From Anaerolineae bacterium (lineage in GTDB: Bacteria > Chloroflexota > Anaerolineae > Aggregatilineales > Aggregatilineaceae), in the NCBI GenBank assembly GCA_018432315.1, contig JAHDLB010000027.1, positions 164,897 through 228,896 of the forward strand: 64,000 bases of DNA, written 5' to 3'. The notes under the pieces are model-generated. The model did not search any database. It worked only from the letters and a program-made list of their open reading frames with translations, and was not told the DNA's origin. The position numbers were made by a program, and so were the translations under genes. Positions 1-8,457 of this stretch are shown here, one piece after another; the first letter of the stretch is position 1; each line of letters starts with the position of its first letter.

Positions 1-885
<885 letters not shown>

Positions 886-916
886 CGGCTGGCGGTTGCC
901 GAGAATCGGAAACGGA

Positions 917-953
917 CGCCGGGCCTGTTGGATGAAACAGGCCCGGCGTTTTT
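917..953 (+). terminator. Intrinsic terminator after gyrB
   Basis: A 13-bp perfect stem (917-929 with 936-948) with a 6-nt loop is followed by five T. It lies between two convergent genes and could work weakly in both directions, but the T tract favours the gyrB strand. Confidence 0.88.
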
Positions 954-957
954 GCGT

Positions 958-2037
958 CTAGCGGAGCTGCACGAGGCTGTTCTCGGCCAGCACGAAACGG
1001 TGAGTCAGGGGCTTTGACGTGCTGCGCATGACGCAGACGTTATCGGCGATCAGGCTGTCGTCGATCCGCCCCTCGATGTTCTTGATCGTGCAGTTCGACA
1101 TCACGATGCTGTGTTCGATCTCGCTGCCTTCGATGAGCACGTCATCCCCGATCGACGTGTACGGGCCAACGTACGCGTTTTTGATGGTGACGTTATCGCC
1201 AATGATCACCGGCCCGCGAATCACGCTGTCCACGACCTGGCTGTTCTGGCCGATCACGACGCGATGCGATACCTGGGACTGGCCCTGGATGCGTGGATCG
1301 TCCGTGTCGTTGGCCGTGTAGGGCAGCTCCTCGAGCACGAGTTGGTTTGCCAGCACGATGGCGTCGGGCTTGCCCGCGTCGATCCACCAACCTTCGACCA
1401 CGTAGGGGACGACGCTGTGCCCCTGTTCGAGCAGCCACTGGATCGCGTCGGTGATCTCCAGCTCGTTGCGCCACGACGGCTTGATATGGTTGATCGCCTC
1501 GAAGATCTCCGGCCTGAAGACGTACACTCCGGCGATGGCGAGGTTCGAGGGCGGGTCTTTGGGCTTCTCGACCAGCCGCTTGATATGGTCGCCCTCGAGT
1601 TCCGCGATGCCGAACGCGGTGGGGTTGGGCACCTCGGTGAGCGCGATCGCCGCCCCGGCGCCGGTCTGGTCGAACTTGGTATAGAGCGCCTTCATGCGGT
1701 CCTGGAAGATGTTGTCGCCCAGGTACACGATGAACGGCTCGTTGCCGACGAACGGCTCGCACAGCTTCACGGCGTGTGCCAGACCCTTGGGGTTCTCCTG
1801 GGCAATGTACGTCAGCGGCACGCCCACCGTGTCCAGCCCGTCACCAAGACGGTCGCGGATCGGGGAATCCAGGCTGTTGACCACCAGGCCGATCTCAGTC
1901 GCTCCCATCATGGTCAGCGTTTCGATGGCATAGGTCAGCAGCGCCTTGTTCGCCACAGGGACCAGGGGTTTGGGCATGGTCAGGGTGACCGGGAACAAGC
2001 GGGTTCCCTTCCCGGCACACAGGATGACAGCTTTCAT
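958..2037 (-). CDS. Glucose-1-phosphate thymidylyltransferase-like nucleotidyltransferase (long form)
   Basis: This is a 359-residue sugar-phosphate nucleotidyltransferase. The N-terminal half has the nucleotide-binding signature GKGTRLFPVT at residues 9-18 followed by the MPKPLVPV motif, and VEKPKDPPSNLA near 158-169. The C-terminal third has hexapeptide-like repeats (left-handed beta helix). This is the long RmlA architecture, which makes dTDP-glucose or a related NDP-sugar. A second copy is at 15686. It lies downstream of the TPR gene on the same strand with a 93-bp gap, so the two may be co-transcribed. The exact nucleotide and sugar specificity cannot be read from the sequence. Confidence 0.85.
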   Translation of the reverse strand: MKAVILCAGKGTRLFPVTLTMPKPLVPVANKALLTYAIETLTMMGATEIGLVVNSLDSPIRDRLGDGLDTVGVPLTYIAQENPKGLAHAVKLCEPFVGNEPFIVYLGDNIFQDRMKALYTKFDQTGAGAAIALTEVPNPTAFGIAELEGDHIKRLVEKPKDPPSNLAIAGVYVFRPEIFEAINHIKPSWRNELEITDAIQWLLEQGHSVVPYVVEGWWIDAGKPDAIVLANQLVLEELPYTANDTDDPRIQGQSQVSHRVVIGQNSQVVDSVIRGPVIIGDNVTIKNAYVGPYTSIGDDVLIEGSEIEHSIVMSNCTIKNIEGRIDDSLIADNVCVMRSTSKPLTHRFVLAENSLVQLR

Positions 2038-2130
2038 GGGGTGTTCTACCTACTTTCTCTTCGCTTTCGTTGATCGTTGGGCGCGTGTAGATGCTAGCGC
2101 ACCCGCCCGGTCGCCGCAACTGGCGCGCGC

Positions 2131-2640
2131 TCACCGGCGGAAGATGGCGAGCCAGTCGTTGGCCTGTTTGCGCTGTTTGGTGTCGCCTGGGTCCAGCAAG
2201 GTCAGCGCGAATTCCATATCTTTGATCGCTTCGGCGGCGTTGTCCAGCATGAAAAACGCGACCGCGCGATGCATGTAGACTTCGGGCCGGTTGACGGCGA
2301 TGTGCTGCGCGCGCGAGAAATGATCGATCGCCTCCGTGTACTGGCCCGACTGAAAGGCGCGCATTCCCCGGCCATAGTGGGCCAGCCATTGGCGGCGGTC
2401 CAGCGACAGCCCCGCGGCGAAGTCGTCTTCGGCCTCGTCGAGCGCATTGTTGCGCAGCAGGATGAGTCCGCGCGTGACGTAATACTCGCCGCGCTTCGGC
2501 TCAAGCAGGATCGCCTCGTCCAGATCGGCCAGCGCAAGGTCGAGCTTGCCCCGTTCCAGGTGGGCCAGCCCGCGCTCGTAGTAGCGCTCGGCGAGACTCA
2601 ACCGCTGGCCGCGGCGTGCAACGCGAGTCGGTCGTGGCAT
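2131..2640 (-). CDS. Small TPR-repeat protein
   Basis: A 169-residue soluble protein built mainly of tetratricopeptide repeats; helix pairs such as AERYYERGLAHLERGKLDLALADLDEAI recur at a spacing of about 34 residues. It has no signal peptide or membrane segment and is probably a protein-interaction module. An ATG four codons upstream is possible, but AGGG five bases before the ATG at 2640 favours this start. A likely -10 box (TATACT) lies about 32 bp upstream. The product is a TPR protein of unknown partner. Confidence 0.75.
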   Translation of the reverse strand: MPRPTRVARRGQRLSLAERYYERGLAHLERGKLDLALADLDEAILLEPKRGEYYVTRGLILLRNNALDEAEDDFAAGLSLDRRQWLAHYGRGMRAFQSGQYTEAIDHFSRAQHIAVNRPEVYMHRAVAFFMLDNAAEAIKDMEFALTLLDPGDTKQRKQANDWLAIFRR

Positions 2641-2671
2641 TGGGTCCCTCATCTCTCGTGCGTCAAGGTTG

Positions 2672-2677
2672 AGTATA
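2672..2677 (-). promoter_or_regulatory. Candidate -10 box for the small TPR gene
   Basis: TATACT on the minus strand, 32 bp upstream of the ATG at 2640. No convincing -35 hexamer is seen at the usual distance. Confidence 0.4.
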
Positions 2678-2713
2678 ACCCATTCTACGCGAAGATATGG
2701 GGACGATTCGCAA

Positions 2714-2741
2714 TTGTCAAGATTGGTGCATCAGGTATACT
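2714..2741 (+). promoter_or_regulatory. Sigma-A-type promoter of the FHA gene
   Basis: TTGTCA at 2714-2719, a 16-bp spacer and TATACT at 2736-2741. Transcription would begin near 2748, downstream of the first ATG of the open frame (2697). This supports the GTG start at 2781. Confidence 0.75.
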
Positions 2742-2780
2742 GGTGCTACCGAATACGTGCGCGCTGAGGGGTGCTCTATC

Positions 2781-3272
2781 GTGGTCCAGTGTCCAAACTG
2801 CGGGTACGAGAACCCGGATCATGAAATACTCTGTATCAGGTGTGGGCTGCCGCTGGAGATCACACGGGATGGGACGACGCGCCGGCTGGAGTCCGCCGCC
2901 GATGCGGCCAATTTCCCGCGCTGGGGAACGGCCCGGCTGGGCAAAGAGCGGAAGCTGCTGCTGCACATCCGGGGCCATGACAAGCCACTGGTCGTCCACA
3001 TCTCCGACACGCTGATTCTGGGGCGGCGGGATGCGGATACGGGCGAAGCGCCTGAGATCGACCTGGCCGATTATGGGGCCCAGGAGCTTGGCGTGTCGCG
3101 CCGCCATGCTGCGATCCTGGTGGAGGATGACGCGCTCAAGGTGATGGACCTGGGGAGCGCCAATTCGACATTCATGAACGGACAAAAACTCATCGCACAC
3201 CAGGCGCGCATTCTTCGGGACGGGGATGAGTTGCGACTGGCCCGGCTGGTCATTCGCATCAACTTCGCTTGA
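2781..3272 (+). CDS. Zinc-ribbon and FHA domain protein
   Basis: A 163-residue protein with an N-terminal zinc ribbon (CPNC...CIRC at residues 4-22) and a C-terminal FHA domain from about 65 to 163. The FHA signature is present: LILGRRD, a SRRHA motif and the GSANSTFMNG loop. FHA domains bind phosphothreonine, so this protein could read out Ser/Thr kinase signalling; two atypical kinases lie at 37-43 kb. The GTG start is chosen because GAGGGG lies nine bases upstream and the longer open frame begins before the promoter. Its target is unknown. Confidence 0.85.
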   Translation: MVQCPNCGYENPDHEILCIRCGLPLEITRDGTTRRLESAADAANFPRWGTARLGKERKLLLHIRGHDKPLVVHISDTLILGRRDADTGEAPEIDLADYGAQELGVSRRHAAILVEDDALKVMDLGSANSTFMNGQKLIAHQARILRDGDELRLARLVIRINFA

Positions 3273-3312
3273 CCAGCAGTCCCGGTGTCGATGATCTGCC
3301 CGCCAATCAAAT

Positions 3313-3341
3313 GTGGCAGACGCTGAATCTTGCCTTATCAT
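3313..3341 (+). promoter_or_regulatory. Probable promoter of the trehalose synthase gene
   Basis: GTGGCA at 3313-3318, a 17-bp spacer and TATCAT at 3336-3341. It lies 77 bp upstream of the ATG. Confidence 0.5.
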
Positions 3342-3417
3342 AGTGCGGTTGTCTGCTGCGGCTGTGGGGGGCCGCCCCGGCAGACGGGGATATCACACGG
3401 CTGGTTGGAAGGGGTGT

Positions 3418-5070
3418 ATGTCCGTTTACAAGAATCCCACCTGGTACAAGGATGCTGTTTTTTACGAGTTGTATATCCGGGCCTTCAAGGACGGGTCCGG
3501 CGACGGGCATGGGGATTTGCGCGGGCTGCTCGACCGCCTCGACTACCTGCAAGAACTGGGCGTGGACTGCGTGTGGCTGCTGCCGATGTATCCCTCGCCC
3601 CTGTTCGACGACGGTTACGACGTCGCGGACTATCGCAACATTCACGAGGACTTCGGCACGCTCGAAGACTTCAAAGCGATTGTGGATGGCGTGCACGAGC
3701 GCGGGATGTGCATTATCGTCGATATCGTGCTCAACCACACGTCGGATCAGCATCCCTGGTTCATCGAGTCGCGCCAGTCGAAGGATTCGCCCAAGCGCGA
3801 TTGGTACGTGTGGAGCGAAACCGACCAGCGCTACCAGGACGCGCGCATCATCTTTCTGGACACCGAGGTCTCGAACTGGACCTATGATGAGTTGACCGGT
3901 GAATATTACTGGCACCGGTTCTACAGCCAGCAGCCCGACCTGAACTACGACAACCCGGAGGTCCAGCAGGAAATGCTGGACATCGTTGATTTCTGGATGG
4001 AGATGGGCATCGACGGTTTTCGGGTGGACGCCGTGCCCTACCTGTTCGAGCGCGAGAACACCAACTGCGAGAACCTGCCGGAAACGCACGACTACGTCAA
4101 GCGGCTGCGGGCGCATGTCGAGGCGAAATGGCCGGGGCGCATCCTGCTGGCCGAGGCCAACCAGTGGCCGCACGACGTGCGCGAGTATTTCGGCGACGCT
4201 GACGAGTTCCACATGGCGTTTCACTTCCCGCTGATGCCGCGCCTGTTCATGTCGCTCAAACAGCGCAGCCGCCGGAGCATTGTGGACATCATGAACCGCA
4301 CGCCGGACATTCCCCCGATGGCCCAGTGGTGCATCTTCCTGCGCAACCACGACGAGCTGACGCTGGAAATGGTGACGGAAGAGGAGCGCCAGTTCATGTG
4401 GGAGCAGTACGCGCCCGAACCGCGTATGCGGCTCAACCTGGGCATTCGCCGCCGGCTGGCGCCCCTGCTGAACAACGACCGGCGCCGGATCGAACTGCTC
4501 AACGCGATGCTGTTCACGCTGCCCGGCTCGCCGATCATCTACTATGGCGACGAGATCGGCATGGGGGACGACATCTGGCGCGACGATCGCAACGGCGTGC
4601 GCACGCCCATGCAGTGGGATACGTCTAAGAACGCCGGGTTTTCGAGCGCCGACGAGCTGTACGAGGCGATGATCGACGATCGCATCTTCGGCTTCCAGGG
4701 GGTCAACGTGGCCCAGCAACAGGCCGATCCGGAGTCGCTGTGGCACAAAGTGGTCCACATGCTCACCGTTCGCAAGCAGTACCGCGCTTTTGGGCGCGGG
4801 TCGTTCGAATTCGAGCTGCCGGAAAACGACGGGGTGCTGGGCTACTGGCGGGTGTACGCGCACGAAGACGCGCCGGAAATCGAGCCGGAGCGCTTCCTCG
4901 TGCTTGTCAACCTGACCGATGAGTTGCAGACCGTGACGCTCGACCTGGGCGCCCACCAGGGGAAAACGCCCGTCGACGTGCTGACGAGCGAAAGCTGGCC
5001 GGAGATCACCGCTGAGCCGTACACGGCCACCCTGGCGCCGTATGAGTATGTGTGGCTGAAGTTACCCTGA
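3418..5070 (+). CDS. treS: Trehalose synthase (maltose alpha-D-glucosyltransferase)
   Basis: A 550-residue GH13 enzyme predicted to interconvert maltose and trehalose in the cytoplasm. The GH13 regions are in order: DIVLNHTSD near 102-110, GFRVDAVPYL with nucleophile D204, LLAEANQWP with acid/base E246, and FLRNHDEL with D312. The LLAEANQWP and RNHDELTLEMV forms are typical of TreS rather than amylases or glucosidases. The length matches stand-alone TreS without a fused maltokinase. The start at 3418 is preceded by GGAAGGGG; the longer frame runs back into the promoter. No maltokinase or GlgE gene is in the window. Confidence 0.9.
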   Translation: MSVYKNPTWYKDAVFYELYIRAFKDGSGDGHGDLRGLLDRLDYLQELGVDCVWLLPMYPSPLFDDGYDVADYRNIHEDFGTLEDFKAIVDGVHERGMCIIVDIVLNHTSDQHPWFIESRQSKDSPKRDWYVWSETDQRYQDARIIFLDTEVSNWTYDELTGEYYWHRFYSQQPDLNYDNPEVQQEMLDIVDFWMEMGIDGFRVDAVPYLFERENTNCENLPETHDYVKRLRAHVEAKWPGRILLAEANQWPHDVREYFGDADEFHMAFHFPLMPRLFMSLKQRSRRSIVDIMNRTPDIPPMAQWCIFLRNHDELTLEMVTEEERQFMWEQYAPEPRMRLNLGIRRRLAPLLNNDRRRIELLNAMLFTLPGSPIIYYGDEIGMGDDIWRDDRNGVRTPMQWDTSKNAGFSSADELYEAMIDDRIFGFQGVNVAQQQADPESLWHKVVHMLTVRKQYRAFGRGSFEFELPENDGVLGYWRVYAHEDAPEIEPERFLVLVNLTDELQTVTLDLGAHQGKTPVDVLTSESWPEITAEPYTATLAPYEYVWLKLP

Positions 5071-5080
5071 TCGATGCGCG

Positions 5081-5107
5081 AGAGCCGGTCGTGCTCAGGC
5101 CGGCTCT
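5081..5107 (+). terminator. Hairpin after treS
   Basis: An 8-bp stem (5081-5088 with 5100-5107) is followed by a short TCTTCC tract. The T tract is poor, and the hairpin overlaps the end of the converging gene. Confidence 0.5.
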
Positions 5108-6207
5108 TCTTCCACCTGCGTCTTGACTACGTGCACTTCGAGCGCGTTGGCGATCACAATCGCCACCGTCCACGCGAAGTTTTCCGCCGCTTCGTAGGCT
5201 TCCTGGTCGGCTTTGTGCTGCCGCAGGTATTCGATGCCCTCTTTGCTGTTCACCGAGAATTTGTCGCCGACCGTGGCGCGCTTGCGCGACAGCTCGCTGC
5301 TGGTGGCGTGCGTCGTTTGGGCCAGCAGCAGGGACTCGTCCGCCAGGGTGAGGTACACGCCCCACGTGTAGGTGGTATAGGTGATTTCGGTGATCAGGTC
5401 TTTTTCTTCCTGCTGCGGCACGTACTCCCGCGCGATGGTGTGGCGCAGCTCGATGTTGCGCACGCTGTCGAAGGCGATCTCGCGGCCCTTCTGACCGCCC
5501 AGGAACGTGCCGAGCAGTCCGGTCGGCGGGATCAGCCGGATGCGCTCTTGTTTCGGGTCCAGCGCGACCTGGTTGAAAGCGGGCGCGACATCGCCGTGCT
5601 TGGCATGGGCCGCGTCTTTCGCCAGCCGGAGCGTGATCCCGCCGCGCCCGCGCCCGAGCCAGATGTTCGGGTGCTGGGTCGGCAGGTTGACCGACTGGGC
5701 GAACAGCCTGACGCGCTGGGGATCGATGTCTTCGCGCTGGTGGGGCACCAGCGGGCCGGTGACGCCGCTGCGCACCGATCCCGGCGGCTGGTGGCGCGGC
5801 AGTTTCTTGGCGCCGAAAACCTTGAGCGGGCAGCCGATGTGCTCGGCCAGTTCGCGCCCGGCCTGTTGGGCGGACGCGGCGTAAATTGCGTTGACCCCGG
5901 CGGGCCAGCGCACCAGCTCCAGCCAGCGCGCTTTGTCCTCCTTGTTGCGCGCCACGTGGAATCCCAACACCCAACAGCGCGCCTTGTCATCGTAGCCGAT
6001 GACCACCGCCTGCACGTACTCCAACGATAGGACCGTGCCCGGCAGTTTGTGCGCTTCACCGAAGGCGGGAGTGTATTCCATGACGCCGCCGCCGCGCGTG
6101 ATCTCGAAAACGGGCAGCGAAGAAAGCACCTCGTCGCCGGTAGGAATCAACCCCCACGTGCCGTCCTCAACGAAAATCTCGTAGTTCAGGGCTGCAATGC
6201 GGACCAT
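5095..6207 (-). CDS. Conserved-looking protein of unknown function
   Basis: A 370-residue protein I do not recognise. It has no signal peptide or clear membrane helix and reads as a soluble mixed alpha/beta protein. The middle has a basic, glycine-rich stretch (WLGRGRGGITLRL) and the second half carries beta-rich segments such as ITYTTYTWGVYLTLAD. Codon use matches its neighbours and GGAGGGG lies just before the ATG, so it is a real gene. It is divergent from the PH-like membrane protein gene and convergent with treS. The beta-rich second half could hold a PH-like fold; this is a guess. Confidence 0.7.
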   Translation of the reverse strand: MVRIAALNYEIFVEDGTWGLIPTGDEVLSSLPVFEITRGGGVMEYTPAFGEAHKLPGTVLSLEYVQAVVIGYDDKARCWVLGFHVARNKEDKARWLELVRWPAGVNAIYAASAQQAGRELAEHIGCPLKVFGAKKLPRHQPPGSVRSGVTGPLVPHQREDIDPQRVRLFAQSVNLPTQHPNIWLGRGRGGITLRLAKDAAHAKHGDVAPAFNQVALDPKQERIRLIPPTGLLGTFLGGQKGREIAFDSVRNIELRHTIAREYVPQQEEKDLITEITYTTYTWGVYLTLADESLLLAQTTHATSSELSRKRATVGDKFSVNSKEGIEYLRQHKADQEAYEAAENFAWTVAIVIANALEVHVVKTQVEEEPA

Positions 6208-6300
6208 CCGCCCCTCCTGTCAGTAAGCCTTTATGGTCTAGTGTAAGAAAAAATCCGCCCGGCGTCTAGCACCTGAAAGTCACATTGTTCGTCCCGCCGC

Positions 6301-6328
6301 TTGACAGCGCCCCAGACTTGAGTAGACT
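6301..6328 (+). promoter_or_regulatory. Promoter of the PH-like membrane protein gene
   Basis: TTGACA at 6301-6306, a 16-bp spacer and TAGACT at 6323-6328. The ATG is 76 bp downstream. Confidence 0.7.
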
Positions 6329-6404
6329 GCCAGATAGTGCGCACACCTGTTGGCGAGGCTGGCCCAGGCGCGAGCATCCGGACCGGCGAACGAAGGAGGG
6401 GACC

Positions 6405-7073
6405 ATGGCACGACGCAAAGAGGGTAAAAGTCGCCGGGCGAGGGCGGCAGGGAAGGCGACGCGTCATCCGTTGTTGGTGTACTACAACCTGAGCCGGCGC
6501 TACCGCCCCAGCGCGCTTCTGTTCGTGCTGCTCGGCTTGATCTTGCTGCTGCCGAGCGTGTTCGAGGGTCTGCAGAGCGACGTCATCGCGCCGGAGCTGC
6601 TGGGCGTGATCGGGATCGTGGTGCTCCTGGTGGGGCTGGCGCTGTGGCTGTTCTCCATCCTGGTGAAACGCCGCTCGTACGTGGAGTGCACGCCGGAGAT
6701 CCTGGTCGTTCGCACCCCGTTCTACCGCGTGCTGGTAAGCTACCGCCGGGTGAAACAGGCGCAGCCGGTCCAGGTGTCGCACATCTTCCCACGCGAAAGC
6801 CTCAAGGGGATGGGCAAGCCGCTCGTCAAGCCGCTGCTGGGCATGACGGCGGTCGAGCTGCACGTCAAGTCGTGGCCGGCGCCCAAGCGGCGCTTGCAGC
6901 GGTTCATCAGCCCGTACCTGTTTTCGTCGCGGTCCGAGGCGTGGCTGTTCATCGTGCCGAACTACAGCCTGCTGATTCGCCAGCTCGACGCGGCGACCAG
7001 CGAGAAGATCGACGCGTCGCGGCAGCCGGCATCGACTTACCAGGACCCTATCGAGCGGCTGCGGCACGGTTAG
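6405..7073 (+). CDS. Membrane protein with a PH-like domain
   Basis: A 222-residue protein. A basic N-terminus (ARRKEGKSRRARAAGKATR) is followed by two transmembrane helices at about residues 43-62 and 70-92. A soluble C-terminal region starts with a beta-rich segment (SYVECTPEILVVRTPFYRVLVSY) that resembles bacterial PH domains. A conserved AAGGAGGGG site precedes the ATG at 6405; the open frame extends 40 codons upstream, but that part spans the promoter. Its role is unknown; proteins of this shape often act at the inner face of the membrane. It stands alone between two leftward units. Confidence 0.75.
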   Translation: MARRKEGKSRRARAAGKATRHPLLVYYNLSRRYRPSALLFVLLGLILLLPSVFEGLQSDVIAPELLGVIGIVVLLVGLALWLFSILVKRRSYVECTPEILVVRTPFYRVLVSYRRVKQAQPVQVSHIFPRESLKGMGKPLVKPLLGMTAVELHVKSWPAPKRRLQRFISPYLFSSRSEAWLFIVPNYSLLIRQLDAATSEKIDASRQPASTYQDPIERLRHG

Positions 7074-7095
7074 CAGGGCGAGCGGTTGGAATCAA

Positions 7096-7125
7096 AACAG
7101 GCGGCCCCGTGTGAAGCCGCCTGTT
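7096..7125 (-). terminator. Intrinsic terminator of the rplJ-rplL operon
   Basis: A 10-bp perfect stem (7096-7105 with 7116-7125) is followed on the minus strand by TTTTGATT. It may also stop the convergent PH-like gene. Confidence 0.82.
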
Positions 7126-7152
7126 GGTGTGTCGGAAAGCTGCGAGGCGAGG

Positions 7153-7545
7153 TTACTTGACCTCGATGGCAGCGCCGGCCTCTTCGAGCTTGGCCTTCGC
7201 GTCGTTGGCCGCTTCTTTGCTCACGGCTTCCATGACGTTGCTGGGCACGCCCTCGACGAGTTCCTTGGCTTCCTTCAGACCCAGGTTGGTCAGGGCGCGA
7301 ACGACCTTGATGACCTCGATCTTCTTGGGGCCGATGTCCTTGAGGACGACGTCGAACTCCGTCTTCTCTTCTTCTTCCTCACCCGCTGCGGCAACCGCGC
7401 CACCAGCCATCATCGGCATAGCGCCCATCGCCATCGGGGCCGCCGCCTCGACGCCCCACGCCTCTTCGAGCATCGTCTTCAGCTCAGCGGCTTCCATCAC
7501 GGTCAGCGCGCTCAGTTCTTCAACCAGTTTCTGCAGATCCGCCAT
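7153..7545 (-). CDS. rplL: 50S ribosomal protein L7/L12
   Basis: A 130-residue stalk protein of the large ribosomal subunit that recruits translation factors. The N-terminal dimerisation part (residues 1-35), an Ala/Met-rich hinge (about 36-58) and the C-terminal domain with [24 protein letters not shown] are all visible. The acidic EEEEE stretch before the C-terminal domain is usual for the family. It follows rplJ with an 89-bp gap and is closed by a strong terminator. Confidence 0.97.
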   Translation of the reverse strand: MADLQKLVEELSALTVMEAAELKTMLEEAWGVEAAAPMAMGAMPMMAGGAVAAAGEEEEEKTEFDVVLKDIGPKKIEVIKVVRALTNLGLKEAKELVEGVPSNVMEAVSKEAANDAKAKLEEAGAAIEVK

Positions 7546-7634
7546 TGTGAGTTTTTCCTTTCGTATGGTCAGCCAGTTTCAGCTTGCTTTGTTGACAATT
7601 TGACGTTCGATCGATCTTGACGAGCCGGGCCGCG

Positions 7635-8192
7635 CTAGGCGGCTTCTTTCTGGGAATAGGCAGCCAGGACGTTGACGAGCCCATCGGTTGCCGCCTGGAT
7701 GACGGCCACCACCTGGCGGCCAGGTTCTTCGATCAGACCCACGAACTGCGTGAGCGGCATCGTTGTCATGCCGATCAACTGCGCCCGCAGGACTTCGAGC
7801 GGTGGCAGTTCGGAGATAGCGTCCAACTGCTTCGCATCGACGACGCTCTCGCCGAGAATGCCGCCCTTGACGACCATGATTTCGCTGTCGTCCGCATAAT
7901 CGAGGACGGCTTTGATGGTGGCGGGCAGGTCTTCGAACGCGACAGCCAGGGCCACCGGCCCGCTGAGCAGATCTTCCGGGACCCCCATACCGACCCTGTC
8001 CAGGGCGATCTTCAACAGGGTGTTCTTGGTAATGGTGAAGTGTGCGCCCTTTTCGCGCAGTTTTCCGCGCAGGTCATCGAGTTGCTTCATGGTCATGCCC
8101 CGGTATTCCGTGATCACCACACCGCGGGCACGTTCCAGTATGTCGACGTATCCGGCGACAAGTTCCTCTTTACGCTGTTTAGTGAGAGCCAA
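7635..8192 (-). CDS. rplJ: 50S ribosomal protein L10
   Basis: A 185-residue protein that anchors L7/L12 dimers to the ribosome. The start is taken as TTG at 8192, giving MALTKQRKEELV, which matches the usual L10 N-terminus. AAGGAGG lies nine bases upstream of it. The longer open frame (to 8309) runs back through the terminator in the leader and is not translated as L10. It is co-transcribed with rplL. A regulatory leader with an attenuator lies upstream. Confidence 0.95.
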   Translation of the reverse strand: MALTKQRKEELVAGYVDILERARGVVITEYRGMTMKQLDDLRGKLREKGAHFTITKNTLLKIALDRVGMGVPEDLLSGPVALAVAFEDLPATIKAVLDYADDSEIMVVKGGILGESVVDAKQLDAISELPPLEVLRAQLIGMTTMPLTQFVGLIEEPGRQVVAVIQAATDGLVNVLAAYSQKEAA

Positions 8193-8242
8193 GCGCGCTT
8201 TCCTCCTTTCCTCAAGAGTTTTGGACATCCGCAGAGAAGACC

Positions 8243-8275
8243 AAAAAACGGTCTCCGCACACAAGACGAAGACCG
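8243..8275 (-). terminator. Attenuator-type terminator in the rplJ leader
   Basis: On the minus strand a stem of at least 6 bp (8249-8254 with 8270-8275) is followed by six T (8243-8248). It lies about 50 bp before the L10 start, inside the transcript, so it should control read-through into rplJL. Confidence 0.75.
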
Positions 8276-8400
8276 CGATACGCACTGGCGTTCCGGTGGG
8301 GGTCTTCACCTCGGCAGGTAGGAACGTCCCGTTATGCCCGGTCGGGCACCTGCTGTCTGCGGTAAAGGACCAGCCTGGGCTGGTAACCTATCCAGATGAT
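8276..8400 (-). ncRNA. Ribosomal protein L10 leader
   Basis: The 5' leader of rplJL contains the hallmarks of the L10 leader family: GACAGCAGGTG (minus strand, about 8348-8358) and CCTGCCGAGG (about 8309-8318), separated by hairpins. In other bacteria the L10-L12 complex binds this RNA and represses its own operon. Here the downstream terminator suggests control by transcription attenuation. Confidence 0.82.
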
Positions 8401-8406
8401 GCGGAC

Positions 8407-8435
8407 ATGATACCAGCCGGGGCAGGGCGCGTCAA
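8407..8435 (-). promoter_or_regulatory. Promoter of rplJ-rplL
   Basis: On the minus strand TTGACG (8430-8435), a 17-bp spacer and TATCAT (8407-8412). Transcription would start near 8400, giving a leader of about 208 nt. Confidence 0.75.
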
Positions 8436-8457
8436 GAGTATATCTGCGGGGCGTGGC

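Noticed and set aside
3307..4956. A 549-codon open frame on the minus strand
   Set aside because: It is the reverse shadow of treS, whose catalytic motifs are clear on the plus strand.
8193..8309. N-terminal extension of L10 from the first ATG
   Set aside because: It would be translated through the leader terminator. The TTG at 8192 has an ideal ribosome binding site and gives the expected L10 N-terminus.
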